A stretch of 64,000 nucleotides of DNA, from the NCBI GenBank assembly GCA_963709155.1, contig CAVPVD010000008.1:62001-126000 (forward strand), written 5' to 3'. The notes beneath the pieces are model-generated. The model was given only the letters and a program-made list of their open reading frames with translations. It ran no database searches and was not told the origin of the DNA. Below are positions 42,815-51,543 of the stretch, in pieces (the first letter of the stretch is position 1; every line of letters begins with the position of its first letter). The position numbers were made by a program, and so were the translations under genes. This DNA comes from Bog-159 sp963709155 (GTDB lineage: Bacteria; Acidobacteriota; Terriglobia; Bryobacterales; Bryobacteraceae).

Positions 42815-44474
42815 ACCAGTTGTAGCGCACGGTCTTGCCGTCCAGCAGCCAACGCTCCGGAGTGGTCGAGTCCGTCCAGTCGAGCGGCACGGCCCCCGGA
42901 TGCTGGTTCGCGGCTTCGGCGAGGGCGGCCTTCAGCGCCGGTTTTTGCGCCGCCGCGAGGGTCGCCGGATCCGCCGAGATGAAGAGCGCCGTGCCGCTGC
43001 GGGCCACCAGGTCGAGCCACTGGCGGGTGAGGTTCCATGGGATATCGCCGGTCAAGGGCACGCAATCCGCATCGGCGGCGAAGAAGGTGTTGTGCTGCGC
43101 GATGCGGAATGCCAGCGTGTTCACGCCCATCTTGCGTGTGCGGCCCCACTCGCGGCCGCTGGTATCGTCGCCGATGCGCTGCGCCTCGACCAGGCCCGCG
43201 GCCAGATGGCCGATGGTGTTGCAGCCCAACAGAACAGCGTCACCGGCACTTTGCCGGATGGCGCGATAAAGAGCCAGGACGATCTCGGCGGTGGTTTTGC
43301 CGCGATCGTGGAAATGCCAACCCCCGTCGGTGAGTTCGGGGCCCATTTGAAAGCCCCACCGGCCAGTCAGATCGAACGTCGTGTAATCGTGTTTAATCAG
43401 CTCATAGCCCCAGCCGCGGAGGGTGGCGATGCTCGCGCCAATGTAAGCCAGCGCTTCCGGGATACTAGGGTCCATCACGATCAGGTCGCCCTTCGGCCGG
43501 CCGCCGGCGGGTGGTAAGCGCCAGCTTTCGGCCTGGCGATCCGCGGTCAGAGTGGGACGCAGCCAGATGCCGGGGCGCACTCCCAGCGCCTTCATTTGTG
43601 CGGCCAATCCGGACATGTCGGGATAGGCGGCGGTGGTCTGCGCCACGGGACCTGCGCCTTCCGCCGCGGCGCCCCAGCCCATGTCGATGACTGCAAATGG
43701 CCGATTCCTGGAATCGGGCGCGAGCTCGGCCAGCAGCGCGGCGTCTTTCAGGCTGGCGGCCGCCGAAGTGTTCTGGCCGTATGCGTAATACCAGTTATTG
43801 CTGCCATAGATGGGCTGCGCGGGCAGCCGCGGCTGTTCGCACAGTATGCCGCAGAGCGACCGCGCCGCGTCCATGGCGGACTCGCCGGCGTGGCCGTGGT
43901 GGACGACGATGGTGGCAGCCTCCAAGCGGCGACCGGCAAGTTCCACTCCGCCGCCGCCGTTGCTCACGTCCAGCCACAGGGTGATCCCGCCGGCATCCGC
44001 CTGCCAATAGCAGATGGACGCGGCGCCGGTCCTAACGCCATACCCGTGCGTGGTATTGGCGCCGGACGCCAGGAAGTACCAGGGCATCAAACGTTCGCCC
44101 ACTTGGCCCCGCCATTCCAGGTCTCCATAAGACCGTTCCCAGTGGTCGCCCAGGAACCGGCAGCCATCGGGAAAAGATCCATGCCAGCGGAGGCGGAGAC
44201 GAGTCAGCTTGCTGCCGGTAGCCGTCACCGAAATGGCGATCTCCTGGGCTTTGCGCGGCGTCCAGACGACCTCGACATCCCCCGCTTGCCATTTCCCGCC
44301 CGAGCGTGTCAGGTTGCCGGCGCCGGCCGTGCCCTCGGCAAAAAACTGTACACTGTCCGGCGGCCGTGAAGGATCGGGTAGCACTGGGGCCGGCTTGGCC
44401 GCGTGTCCGGCGACAACCGCCGCGCCCAGGCCCAGAACGAACGACCGGCGTCCGGGCGATTCATTGGATGGCAT
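42801..44474 (-). CDS. Exported alpha-galactosidase-like glycoside hydrolase (GH27/GH36 clan)
   Basis: The 557-residue protein starts with a twin-arginine-like signal (SPGRRSFVLGLGAAVVAGHAA). A beta-sandwich N-terminal domain precedes a TIM barrel with YGSNNWYYAYG, FAVIDMGWG, GVRPGIWLRP, the nucleophile D363 in ELIKHDYTTFD, LLGCNTIGHL and the likely acid/base D436 or D437 in GDDTSGREWG. This is the clan D pattern (alpha-galactosidases and relatives). The start is the ATG at 44474; the frame is open further but without homology. It is the first gene of a three-gene operon with an aldo-keto reductase and a dehydrogenase. The exact sugar is not proven. Confidence 0.85.
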   Translation of the reverse strand: MPSNESPGRRSFVLGLGAAVVAGHAAKPAPVLPDPSRPPDSVQFFAEGTAGAGNLTRSGGKWQAGDVEVVWTPRKAQEIAISVTATGSKLTRLRLRWHGSFPDGCRFLGDHWERSYGDLEWRGQVGERLMPWYFLASGANTTHGYGVRTGAASICYWQADAGGITLWLDVSNGGGGVELAGRRLEAATIVVHHGHAGESAMDAARSLCGILCEQPRLPAQPIYGSNNWYYAYGQNTSAAASLKDAALLAELAPDSRNRPFAVIDMGWGAAAEGAGPVAQTTAAYPDMSGLAAQMKALGVRPGIWLRPTLTADRQAESWRLPPAGGRPKGDLIVMDPSIPEALAYIGASIATLRGWGYELIKHDYTTFDLTGRWGFQMGPELTDGGWHFHDRGKTTAEIVLALYRAIRQSAGDAVLLGCNTIGHLAAGLVEAQRIGDDTSGREWGRTRKMGVNTLAFRIAQHNTFFAADADCVPLTGDIPWNLTRQWLDLVARSGTALFISADPATLAAAQKPALKAALAEAANQHPGAVPLDWTDSTTPERWLLDGKTVRYNWYEND

Positions 44475-44494
44475 CAGACCGAATGGTAGCGCGC

Positions 44495-45256
44495 TTACAA
44501 TAAATTGCGTGCCAGCCGGGTCGCCAGCACCCGGTAAACGGCTGGATTGAACACCAGTCCGACATGCGTCCCAGCGACCTCGCAGTCGATCTCCGGATCG
44601 CCGGTCACGCAGAAGCGCCAATCCACGATGCCATCGTTCCTGGTGTAAATAGCCGTTTGTGCGACGTCGTCCGGGAATTCGCCCCGCAGCGAAGAAACGA
44701 ATTCGCAAGTACAAGCCTCCGTATAACATCCGGGCAGGATGTGGCCCGCATGTTCGCGCAGGATGCGATTGCGAATGGCGTCGGTGGCGCGCAGCACGTT
44801 GGCGTGCGCGACCGGGCCTCGGAACGGAGAACCCAAAGTAGTGACGGACGCGATCTGGTCGGGCCTCTGCGCGGCTACCGAGCGCGCAATGATGCCTCCC
44901 AAGCTATGGCCGACCAGGTGTACGCGGCGGCCGGTGGCATTGTAGGCGCGCCTCACGGTATCGTTCAAGCGGCGGCGGATCAGCAGGTTGGGGCACTCCG
45001 CATTCCAGCCGATACCGGAAAAATAGGACCGGTAGCCGACCGTACGAAGCCAGGAGAACATTTCGCCGAGATACGTATCGGTGCCCAGGAAGCCCGGAAT
45101 CAGGATTACGGCCTGCCCGTCGCCGTGGGGTACGCCCAATCCATAGAAGATGGACGTCAGCCGTAACTGAACCAGTTCGAAGCCGACCAGAAGTTCCTGC
45201 CACATGGAGACTTCGGCTTCTTGACGCTCGTGGACGGAGTACCTTTGACCCGTCAT
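44495..45256 (-). CDS. Alpha/beta-hydrolase, lipase/esterase-like
   Basis: The 253-residue protein shows an alpha/beta-hydrolase core: VILIPGFLGTDTYLGEM with the oxyanion region, the nucleophile elbow GHSLGGI in VHLVGHSLGGIIAR, TLGSPFRGP, a NDGIVDWR segment likely carrying the catalytic Asp, and GTHVGLVFNP with the His. Patterns are those of PGAP1/lipase class members. There is no signal peptide. The ATG at 45256 follows GGAAGA at good distance. It stands alone between the glycosidase operon and an acetyltransferase gene. Substrate unknown. Confidence 0.82.
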   Translation of the reverse strand: MTGQRYSVHERQEAEVSMWQELLVGFELVQLRLTSIFYGLGVPHGDGQAVILIPGFLGTDTYLGEMFSWLRTVGYRSYFSGIGWNAECPNLLIRRRLNDTVRRAYNATGRRVHLVGHSLGGIIARSVAAQRPDQIASVTTLGSPFRGPVAHANVLRATDAIRNRILREHAGHILPGCYTEACTCEFVSSLRGEFPDDVAQTAIYTRNDGIVDWRFCVTGDPEIDCEVAGTHVGLVFNPAVYRVLATRLARNLL

Positions 45257-45342
45257 GCGTCTTCCAGTATATGCAATTTCGGCGCGATCGTGATGGATCG
45301 CACTACACGTGGGCTTCTGCGGCTTGCGAGAGATTTCCGAGG

Positions 45343-45909
45343 TTAATCGTGGAAACCGGCGACGTCGTAAGACATTAAAACCAAGTCCTGCGTACGCCCT
45401 TGCCGGTCGATCACCCAATCGGGCAGCAGGGCTTCCATATGAAAGCCGAGCCGCTCGAACAGGCGGCGGGCGCGCGATTGTCCGGAAGACACCCGCACGA
45501 CGATGCGCCGCAGATCCAGGTCGTGAGCGATCGAAAAGACTTCGTGGCCGAGCAGCCGGCCTACCCCACGGCCGCGCTGGTCCGGCGCCATCAGCAGGCG
45601 GATTTCGCCCAAATGGCGCGTCCAGCGCGTCTGGCCGTGGTGCAGGCTGCTATAGCCCAGCAGTTTGCCGTCCTGTTCCGCGAGCACCGTCACGTTACGC
45701 CTGTCTTGCAGGTCGCGCATCCAGTGCTCGATACCTTCCGGCGTGGTCACATCCACCAGGAGGAAAAACAGGTCGTCTTCCGGTTGCGCGCGCATGAAAG
45801 CCAGAAACGCCTCGCGATCCTCCGGGGTCATCAGTCGGAGGGTCACGCTGGCGTCCCCGACACGCGCGGTATAGGGGAAGTGCCGTTGTGCGATAGCAGA
45901 TTCAGACAT
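45343..45909 (-). CDS. GNAT-family N-acetyltransferase
   Basis: The 188-residue protein has a GNAT fold. The acetyl-CoA-binding motif A is EIRLLMAPDQRGRGVGRLLGHEVFSIA (with RGRGVG), preceded by LLGYSSLH and followed by RVSSGQSRARRLFERLGFHMEALLPDW. The acceptor substrate cannot be told. Start ATG at 45909. Confidence 0.87.
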   Translation of the reverse strand: MSESAIAQRHFPYTARVGDASVTLRLMTPEDREAFLAFMRAQPEDDLFFLLVDVTTPEGIEHWMRDLQDRRNVTVLAEQDGKLLGYSSLHHGQTRWTRHLGEIRLLMAPDQRGRGVGRLLGHEVFSIAHDLDLRRIVVRVSSGQSRARRLFERLGFHMEALLPDWVIDRQGRTQDLVLMSYDVAGFHD

Positions 45910-45945
45910 GGTATGACCTTATCCCGTTGACTGCCGCGACGCGGT

Positions 45946-46833
45946 CTATTTCTTGCGTCCGGCGTGCGCGTGCGCGGGCGTGTGGGTATGCACCGGCGGC
46001 GGCATGAAGGGCTTCATCGCTACATCCAGCAGGGACTTCTGCGCGTTGATGAAATTCTCAACGCCTTTGCGTGCAAAGTCGCCCACACTGGTGGAGGGCT
46101 CAGGCGCGGAGCGGACGATCTCTCCGGCGGCCTTCATAGCTCCCTCGATCTGATTGGTGGCCAGATCCAGCAGCTTTTTCTGCGAATCGACGAATTTGTC
46201 CATGCCATCCTTGGCCAGTTCGGTCATCTTGACGCGCGCCGCCGGCTTCAGGCCCTTGTGGGCTTTTCCGTTGGGGTCAGTACGCGCGACGTCCGACACC
46301 AGGTCCAGGAACTTCTTTTGGGTGTGCACGAAATTGTCCACACTCTCGCGGGTGATTTCAGCAAGGTTCTTGCCTTCGAAAGCCTTGCCTTCTTTGATCG
46401 CTTCCACCACCGCCTTGCTCTGCTGGGCCGCCATATCGAGGAACTTCTTCTGCATCCCGACAAATGCGTTCACGGCTTCGCGCATCGCATCGGTCATGGC
46501 GGCCGGCACCCCGGTGAGCCCTAATCCTTCTTTTACACCGGTTTGCACCAGCGCGTTCTCTTCGGCGGCGAGGTCCAGCAGAATCTTCTGCGCCGCCACA
46601 AAATTGGCCAAACTCTGGCCCGCCAGCTCCACCATCCCAGTCAATGGGCGCAGCGGCGAGAAGTTGATTCGCTCCCGCACGAAACCCAAAGCCAGGGAGT
46701 TCTGCTGCGCGGTTAAATCCAGCAGAATCTTTTGCGTTGCGACAAAACTTTCCATACCCTGCCGGGCCCAGTTGGCCAGCGTCGCGGCCAGCGATGCGGG
46801 GGCGTCGGCAATAGACTTCGTGACGTTCTCCAT
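45946..46833 (-). CDS. Phasin-like granule-associated protein with six internal repeats
   Basis: The 295-residue, entirely helical protein contains six versions of an F(V/I)xxQKxxLDLxxxQ motif: ESFVATQKILLDLTAQQ, NFVAAQKILLDLAAEE, AFVGMQKKFLDMAAQQ, NFVHTQKKFLDLVSDV, KFVDSQKKLLDLATNQ and NFINAQKSLLDVAMKP. Amphipathic helices of this kind coat polyhydroxyalkanoate granules. It ends in a His-rich tail (HTHTPAHAHAGRKK). The ATG at 46833 follows AAGGAG. It is divergent from phaR with a CTGC-N3-GCAG site between them, which supports a phasin role; most phasins are shorter and have a single such unit. Confidence 0.75.
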   Translation of the reverse strand: MENVTKSIADAPASLAATLANWARQGMESFVATQKILLDLTAQQNSLALGFVRERINFSPLRPLTGMVELAGQSLANFVAAQKILLDLAAEENALVQTGVKEGLGLTGVPAAMTDAMREAVNAFVGMQKKFLDMAAQQSKAVVEAIKEGKAFEGKNLAEITRESVDNFVHTQKKFLDLVSDVARTDPNGKAHKGLKPAARVKMTELAKDGMDKFVDSQKKLLDLATNQIEGAMKAAGEIVRSAPEPSTSVGDFARKGVENFINAQKSLLDVAMKPFMPPPVHTHTPAHAHAGRKK

Positions 46834-46849
46834 GGTACGCTCCTTAATA

Positions 46850-46866
46850 ATGCTGCAATGCAGCAT
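46850..46866. promoter_or_regulatory. PhaR-type operator between the phasin and phaR genes
   Basis: ATGCTGCAATGCAGCAT is a perfect 17-bp inverted repeat with a single central base. Its core CTGC-AAT-GCAG fits the CTGC-N3/4-GCAG consensus reported for PhaR of Paracoccus denitrificans. It lies 16 bp upstream of the phasin ATG and 63 bp upstream of the phaR ATG. Confidence 0.75.
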
Positions 46867-46929
46867 CCAGGTTGAGTATACCGCCGCCGTCAAAAGCTGT
46901 CAAGGATTTTCAGGCTATATTATCTTCTT

Positions 46930-47454
46930 ATGCCGGAACGTAAGGTAGTCGTCAAGAAATACGAAAACCGGCGCCTCTACGATACGGGCGCCAGCCGCTA
47001 CGTCAACCTTGACGATGTAGCCCGTATGGTACGCGAAGGGGTTGAAGTGCAGGTTTTGGACGCCCGTACCGGCGAGGACCTGACCCGCGTGATCCTCACC
47101 CAGGTAATCATGGAGGATGCCAAGGGGCACGAATCCGGCCTGCCGCTGGACCTGCTACGCAAGCTGATCGTGGCCTCCGACCGCGCCACGCACGATTTCC
47201 TCACCTGGTATCTCACCACCGTCACCGAGATGTACCAGAAGGCCCAGAGCGCCCTGCAGACCAGGCCCCTCGACGTGGTGCGGAATCTGTTCAGTTCGCC
47301 GGCGGGTCCGCCGGCTGCGCCCCCGCCAGTTCCCGCCGCAGAACTGGAAGCGCTGCGCCTGCGCGTGCAGGAACTGGAAGACCGCCTTCGGCTGGCGGAG
47401 CAAAAGACAGCCCCCCGTAAGAGGAAAACGAAGAAAAGCACAAATAAAGGTTGA
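46930..47454 (+). CDS. phaR: Polyhydroxyalkanoate synthesis repressor PhaR
   Basis: The 174-residue protein begins with the PHB/PHA accumulation regulator DNA-binding domain: VVVKKYENRRLYDTGASRYVNLDDVARMVREGVEVQVLDARTGEDLTRVILTQVI. The accumulation domain follows (GLPLDLLRKLIVASDRATHDFLTWYLTTVTEMY). The tail is a coiled coil (AELEALRLRVQELEDRLRLAEQ) with a Lys-rich end. PhaR represses phasin genes and itself, and is released by nascent PHA. The operator upstream and the divergent phasin-like gene support this function. No PHA synthase is present in the window. Confidence 0.92.
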   Translation: MPERKVVVKKYENRRLYDTGASRYVNLDDVARMVREGVEVQVLDARTGEDLTRVILTQVIMEDAKGHESGLPLDLLRKLIVASDRATHDFLTWYLTTVTEMYQKAQSALQTRPLDVVRNLFSSPAGPPAAPPPVPAAELEALRLRVQELEDRLRLAEQKTAPRKRKTKKSTNKG

Positions 47455-47481
47455 CATACGACCCGCACTCTGAAAGATTAT
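47451..47481 (+). promoter_or_regulatory. Possible promoter of the CBS-domain gene
   Basis: A perfect TTGACA -35 starts at 47451, inside the phaR stop codon. A -10-like GATTAT follows at 47476 with a longer-than-ideal 19-bp spacer. The gene's GGGGGG Shine-Dalgarno is about 10 bp downstream of this. Moderate support only. Confidence 0.35.
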
Positions 47482-47500
47482 TCAGACAAGGGGGGACGTC

Positions 47501-47941
47501 ATGGAAACCGTCCGTTCGATGCTGCGGCATAAAGGATCCGACGTCTTTTGGCTGTCGCCGGAAGCAACCGTTTACGAAGCTGTCGCCATGATGGCCGATA
47601 AGAGCGTGGGCGCCTTGTTGGTGGTATCGGGCGGCAAATTGAGCGGCATCGTGTCCGAGAGGGACTACGCGCGCAAGGTCATCCTGAAGGGAAAGCACTC
47701 CCACGAAATGCAGGTGAAGGAGATCATGACCAGCCCGGTCTTAACCATCACCCCGGAACATTCGGTGGAGGATTGCATGCGCGTCATCACGGCGCATCGA
47801 ATTCGGCACTTGCCGGTGGTGGAAGGCGACGCCCTCGTGGGTATGATCTCGATTGGCGACGTGGTGCGTTCGATCATCTCGGCACAGGCCCACACCATCG
47901 ACCAGCTCAGCAGCTACATCGAAGGCCGCTACCCGGCATAG
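47501..47941 (+). CDS. CBS-domain-pair protein
   Basis: The 146-residue protein consists of two CBS domains: about 1-70 (SPEATVYEAVAMMADKSVGALLVVSGGKLSGIVSERDYARKV) and 71-135 (SPVLTITPEHSVEDCMRVITAHRIRHLPVVEGDALVGMISIGDVVRSII). Such stand-alone pairs bind adenine nucleotides and act as energy sensors on unknown partners. No catalytic domain is present. A strong GGGGG Shine-Dalgarno precedes the ATG. Confidence 0.9.
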   Translation: METVRSMLRHKGSDVFWLSPEATVYEAVAMMADKSVGALLVVSGGKLSGIVSERDYARKVILKGKHSHEMQVKEIMTSPVLTITPEHSVEDCMRVITAHRIRHLPVVEGDALVGMISIGDVVRSIISAQAHTIDQLSSYIEGRYPA

Positions 47942-48014
47942 AACGCCGGCACACCCGGCCCTGCAGCATGCTGTTATCGGCGATTCTGTCCAGGCCGCGC
48001 CGTGAATTTCGGCC

Positions 48015-49421
48015 CTAACGGTGCTTGCCGCCGGGTATGCCGCGGATGGAGTAGAGGTGATTCTCGGTGCGCAGGATCAGGCGGTCGCCAATAAGGGCTG
48101 GGGTGGCCAGCGCCATCTCGCCGAGGTCGTTGGATTCGAGCAATTCGTATTTATCGCCGGCGCGGATCACAAACGTCCGGCCTTCTTCGTTCAGACAAAA
48201 AACCTTATCGTTGTAGCCCCAGGGAGATGCGGTGAAATCGCCGCCTTCGCCGATACGGGCCTTGTAAGTCTGCTCGCCCGTGCGCGCGTCAAATCGCGTG
48301 AGGATGCCGTTGTGGGTGAGAACGTAGAGCCCTCCGACATAGGCTAGCTCAGTGGGTAGATACGTTCCGGCTTTGGGCTGAATCCACGCGATAAACTCGT
48401 TCAGCTTGGCGCCGTCCGGTGTGGTCAGGTCGCCGTGCGCCCCTGGCTTGATCGCAGCCAGAGCTTTACCTGTCCCACCGTTGAGATACAACAGGCCTCC
48501 GTAGGCGAAGGGACTAGGGATCGGCATGGCGGACATTCCACCGAGACGCCACAGTTCGTTGCCTTTGAGGTCGTAACTGATGGCGAGGCCGGGGCCAATG
48601 CTGACAATTTCGGTACGCTCGGAGTTTTTCCAGATGTAGGGACTCGACCAGCCGGTCTGGCGATCGGAGCCTTTAACGTGAATCGAGCGATCTGTGCGCC
48701 AGACCTGCTTGCCGGTATTTGCGTCGAATGCCGCGATGAACTGCTGTTTCTCGTTGTCGTTGACGACGATCACGAGGCCATTCACAAAAGTGGGTGATGA
48801 GGCCGTGCCGAAATCGAGGATGGTCGGAAAGCTTTCGAGCGGCGTATTCCAGACTTTATTGCCGTTGAGATCATAGGCGAAAAGGCCGAGGTTATTAATG
48901 TACACGTAGACCCGCTGGCCGTCGGTAACAGGGGTTTCCGAGCAGAAGCTGTTCTTGCGGTGACGGCCCCCGGGGGGATGGCCGGTATAGAATTCGCGCC
49001 TCCAGTTGACCTTGCCGGACTCGAGATCGATGGAATAGAGGAAATAATGGAGGAAGACCTCGCCCGGCAGTTCGAAATCGCGCGCGTTCAGGCGGTCCAT
49101 GAGGTCCTTGTCGTTCAAACCCTGCTTGGTGAGTTCGGCGACGTAATCGTTGGAATATTCGGTGCCGGTTTGCGGCTGTTTCGCCTTGCCGTCGGTGGTG
49201 ACGGTTGTGACGAAGACGTTCCTGCCGGCGACGATCGGAGAAGACCAGCCCAGGCCTGGCAGGGTCGCGGTCCATTCGATATTCGACGTTTTCGACCATT
49301 TGTCCGGCAGATTGGAGTTGAGGGCGGATGGGTTGGAGGAGGGGCCGCGAAAACCAGGCCATTCGGGATCCACTGCGAATGCGCAAGCGGCAAAGAGGAG
49401 CGTGACTATGACCCTGTGCAT
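48015..49421 (-). CDS. Secreted PQQ-like beta-propeller protein
   Basis: The 468-residue protein has a short signal peptide (MHRVIVTLLFAACAFA) and begins the mature part with WPGFRGPSSNPSALNSNLP, typical of outer-membrane BamB-like/PQQ-like quinoprotein propellers of Acidobacteria and Planctomycetes. Repeated blades include LYSIDLESGKVNWRREF, LFAYDLNGNKVWNTPLESF, AAFDANTGKQVWRTDRS, SYDLKGNELWRLGG and TRFDARTGEQTYKARIG. Cofactor binding and enzymatic activity cannot be asserted. It is convergent with the CBS gene. Confidence 0.87.
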   Translation of the reverse strand: MHRVIVTLLFAACAFAVDPEWPGFRGPSSNPSALNSNLPDKWSKTSNIEWTATLPGLGWSSPIVAGRNVFVTTVTTDGKAKQPQTGTEYSNDYVAELTKQGLNDKDLMDRLNARDFELPGEVFLHYFLYSIDLESGKVNWRREFYTGHPPGGRHRKNSFCSETPVTDGQRVYVYINNLGLFAYDLNGNKVWNTPLESFPTILDFGTASSPTFVNGLVIVVNDNEKQQFIAAFDANTGKQVWRTDRSIHVKGSDRQTGWSSPYIWKNSERTEIVSIGPGLAISYDLKGNELWRLGGMSAMPIPSPFAYGGLLYLNGGTGKALAAIKPGAHGDLTTPDGAKLNEFIAWIQPKAGTYLPTELAYVGGLYVLTHNGILTRFDARTGEQTYKARIGEGGDFTASPWGYNDKVFCLNEEGRTFVIRAGDKYELLESNDLGEMALATPALIGDRLILRTENHLYSIRGIPGGKHR

Positions 49422-49464
49422 GATTCTATTGGACTATAAATACCGTCAAACGTCACGAGTGACG

Positions 49465-50013
49465 CTACTGCGGCGCTTTAGCACGAGAAGAGAAACTCTG
49501 CCAGCCATACGCGACTTCGATAAACGGATGCCCATCCTGTTCTATCTCCTGTTGCCCGATCACTTTCCCCCCGAGGCGTTCATAGAATCTCCTGGACGGG
49601 TTGAGCGCTAAAACCCAGACGGCCATAGACCCGAAACCGCGCGCCTCCAGCTCGCCGGCGAATTGCCGGACAAGCAAAGTTCCCAGTCCCTTTCGTTGCG
49701 CCTGCTCACGGAGATAAATGGCGTATAGCTCACCCTCGCAGCCCAACTTGCCGGTCCTCTCCTTCCCCCCTGAGACGAATCCCACAACATTGCCACCCTC
49801 GTCGCAGCCGACCCTTGTGATCCCTGAGGATGCCCCCTCGGCAGTCAGTATCTCCCGCCAGGAGAGTTCACGCTTGTCCACGGATAATCCACTGAGAAGA
49901 GCGTCGGAAAAGATACCTGCATACGTGCTTCTCCAGCTTTCGACGTGAACCTCGGCAATGGCACGCGCGTCGCTAATGCGGGCGGGACGGATATTCCATG
50001 CGCCATGCGGCAT
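49465..50013 (-). CDS. GNAT-family N-acetyltransferase
   Basis: The 182-residue protein has a GNAT fold: IRPARISDARAIAEVHVESWRSTYAGI at the N-terminus, ELYAIYLREQAQRKGLGTLLVRQFAGEL as motif A with QRKGLG, and WVLALNPSRRFYERLGGKVIGQQEIE. The pattern resembles RimI/PhnO-like acetyltransferases acting on small molecules. The preceding gene on the same strand is 30 bp away. Confidence 0.87.
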   Translation of the reverse strand: MPHGAWNIRPARISDARAIAEVHVESWRSTYAGIFSDALLSGLSVDKRELSWREILTAEGASSGITRVGCDEGGNVVGFVSGGKERTGKLGCEGELYAIYLREQAQRKGLGTLLVRQFAGELEARGFGSMAVWVLALNPSRRFYERLGGKVIGQQEIEQDGHPFIEVAYGWQSFSSRAKAPQ

Positions 50014-50043
50014 CCACCTATTCTAGCCGCACATGACCGGAGG

Positions 50044-50769
50044 TTAGTGCGCCATCGACGGGGCTACGGTCCCATCGGACCATTGGCCAACCGGTATGAA
50101 GAAAATAGTCACCCGCTCCTCAGGGTCATCCGCCGCCAGAACCGGCGAGCCAGGCAGATTGGCCCCCCAGTTTTTCGCCGCGACGCCGGAAATGAAAAAC
50201 ATCAGATGTGGATGCCAGCTCATGTCGTCATCGCTTAAGTACTGCTGCCTCGACATCATGTAGCACATCGCCCCCGGTTCCAGCACAGGCAGTTCCTTCT
50301 TATCCAGCGCCGCTGCGGTGGTCTGCACGATCTCGGCCTTCGACTTTCCCGCCAGTGCCAGTCTGGTCTTCATCAGGTAGATGGGCACAAAGGTTCTTGC
50401 GGACTGGGGATTAAAGCAATTGGGCGCGCGAACTTTGGGATTCCAGAATTCCGGTTGATCGGTGGCGGCGGCCCACGATCGTTCCACTATACAGAGAAAG
50501 CCATTCTTGCCTTTCACCGCGGTTGTGTATCCCGTGCGCCGCAGCACCATCACTTCGGCTCCGTCCGAAATGGAGGTTGGAGCCGCACTGCGAGCCAGCG
50601 CAATCTCAGACTTCTCGTCGGGCATCAAATACCGGTCCAGAGGCGCCATGGCCGGATAGGAAGTCTTCTGCGCAGGCAAGCTCTCGCCGGGGATGACAAC
50701 CAGAACAAGTAATGATAGAGCGATGACGTTGATATTGATGTTCCGCAAGGGACTCTCCAGTGTGCGCAT
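50044..50769 (-). CDS. Exported protein of unknown function
   Basis: The 241-residue protein has an N-terminal signal/anchor (NININVIALSLLVLVVIPGESLPAQ). The mature part has a recognisable GAEVMVLRRTGYTTAVKGKNGFLCIVERSWAA segment, then RAPNCFNPQSARTFVPIYLMKTRLALAGKSKAEI and EPGAMCYMMSRQQYLSDDDMSWHPHLMFFISG. Proteins with this pattern occur in Acidobacteria and other soil bacteria without assigned function. I start at the ATG at 50769; a longer frame reaches 50847 but would bury the signal. Confidence 0.7.
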   Translation of the reverse strand: MRTLESPLRNININVIALSLLVLVVIPGESLPAQKTSYPAMAPLDRYLMPDEKSEIALARSAAPTSISDGAEVMVLRRTGYTTAVKGKNGFLCIVERSWAAATDQPEFWNPKVRAPNCFNPQSARTFVPIYLMKTRLALAGKSKAEIVQTTAAALDKKELPVLEPGAMCYMMSRQQYLSDDDMSWHPHLMFFISGVAAKNWGANLPGSPVLAADDPEERVTIFFIPVGQWSDGTVAPSMAH

Positions 50770-50815
50770 TCCGCGCCGGGTTAATTCGCATTCTATCTCG
50801 CCCCGGGTGTCCAGG

Positions 50816-51517
50816 TTACCCGGACGACACGGGAAGCGACGCAACAAAGGCGCTTACCAGCGGTGGAACCTCACCACGTAGCGCCCTCCGTTCAGGCTGG
50901 AACAGAGTGGCCACAAAGAAAGGGTGGGAAGACAACTCGACTGCGCGAACTTCGCCGGAGAGGTTATGCGCAGTCGGGCGCAGACCGCTTCGGAAAAGCA
51001 ACGTTTCATACTCGCGATTGAGCCCATAACTACAGCGATATTCCTCGGTGATCCGATCTACGCCGTATGCGCTCTTCAGTTTTCCTCCGTCTTGAAGAAC
51101 GATTTCTTCGCTTTGTTCCACCAACCGGCATGCGAGCGACGAAACCACAAGGTTCGGCGCGGCGGGATCTGTCTCGGCATGACTTGCATCCCGAAGGCCG
51201 CAAACATTCCTGGCGTATTCTATGACGGCGTGCTGGAAGCCGCCACAGGTTCCCAGGAAGGGGCGCCCGGATTCACGGGCATATCGAATGGCGTCCAGCG
51301 CGCCTTCCATGCTGGCGTAGGGACTTGCGGGGACGCACCAAATCCCGTTGAAGCCCGCGAGGTCCGCCGCGGCATCGCGGATCGACGCAGTATGAACCCA
51401 GACGGATTCGATGGATTGATCAGCGCCGGCGGACACGCGCAGCGCCTCCGGAATGGCCCGGTGCGCGATCACCGATTTGTCATAATCGCCGACCAGCGCC
51501 ACGCGAAAATGCGCCAT
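50816..51517 (-). CDS. Class I glutamine amidotransferase-like protein (CTP-synthase C-terminal type)
   Basis: The 233-residue protein resembles the glutaminase half of CTP synthase (RVALVGDYDKSVIAHRAIPEAL, then FNGIWCVPASPYASMEGALDAIRYARESGRPFLGTCGGFQHAVIEYARNV). The nucleophile is C91 in GTCGGFQHA, and the terminal HPFFVATLFQPE supplies the catalytic His and Glu. There is no synthetase domain. Stand-alone members exist; their acceptor is unknown. Start ATG at 51517. Confidence 0.85.
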   Translation of the reverse strand: MAHFRVALVGDYDKSVIAHRAIPEALRVSAGADQSIESVWVHTASIRDAAADLAGFNGIWCVPASPYASMEGALDAIRYARESGRPFLGTCGGFQHAVIEYARNVCGLRDASHAETDPAAPNLVVSSLACRLVEQSEEIVLQDGGKLKSAYGVDRITEEYRCSYGLNREYETLLFRSGLRPTAHNLSGEVRAVELSSHPFFVATLFQPERRALRGEVPPLVSAFVASLPVSSG

Positions 51518-51543
51518 TGAGGAAGTATAGCGAAAAGGGCGAG

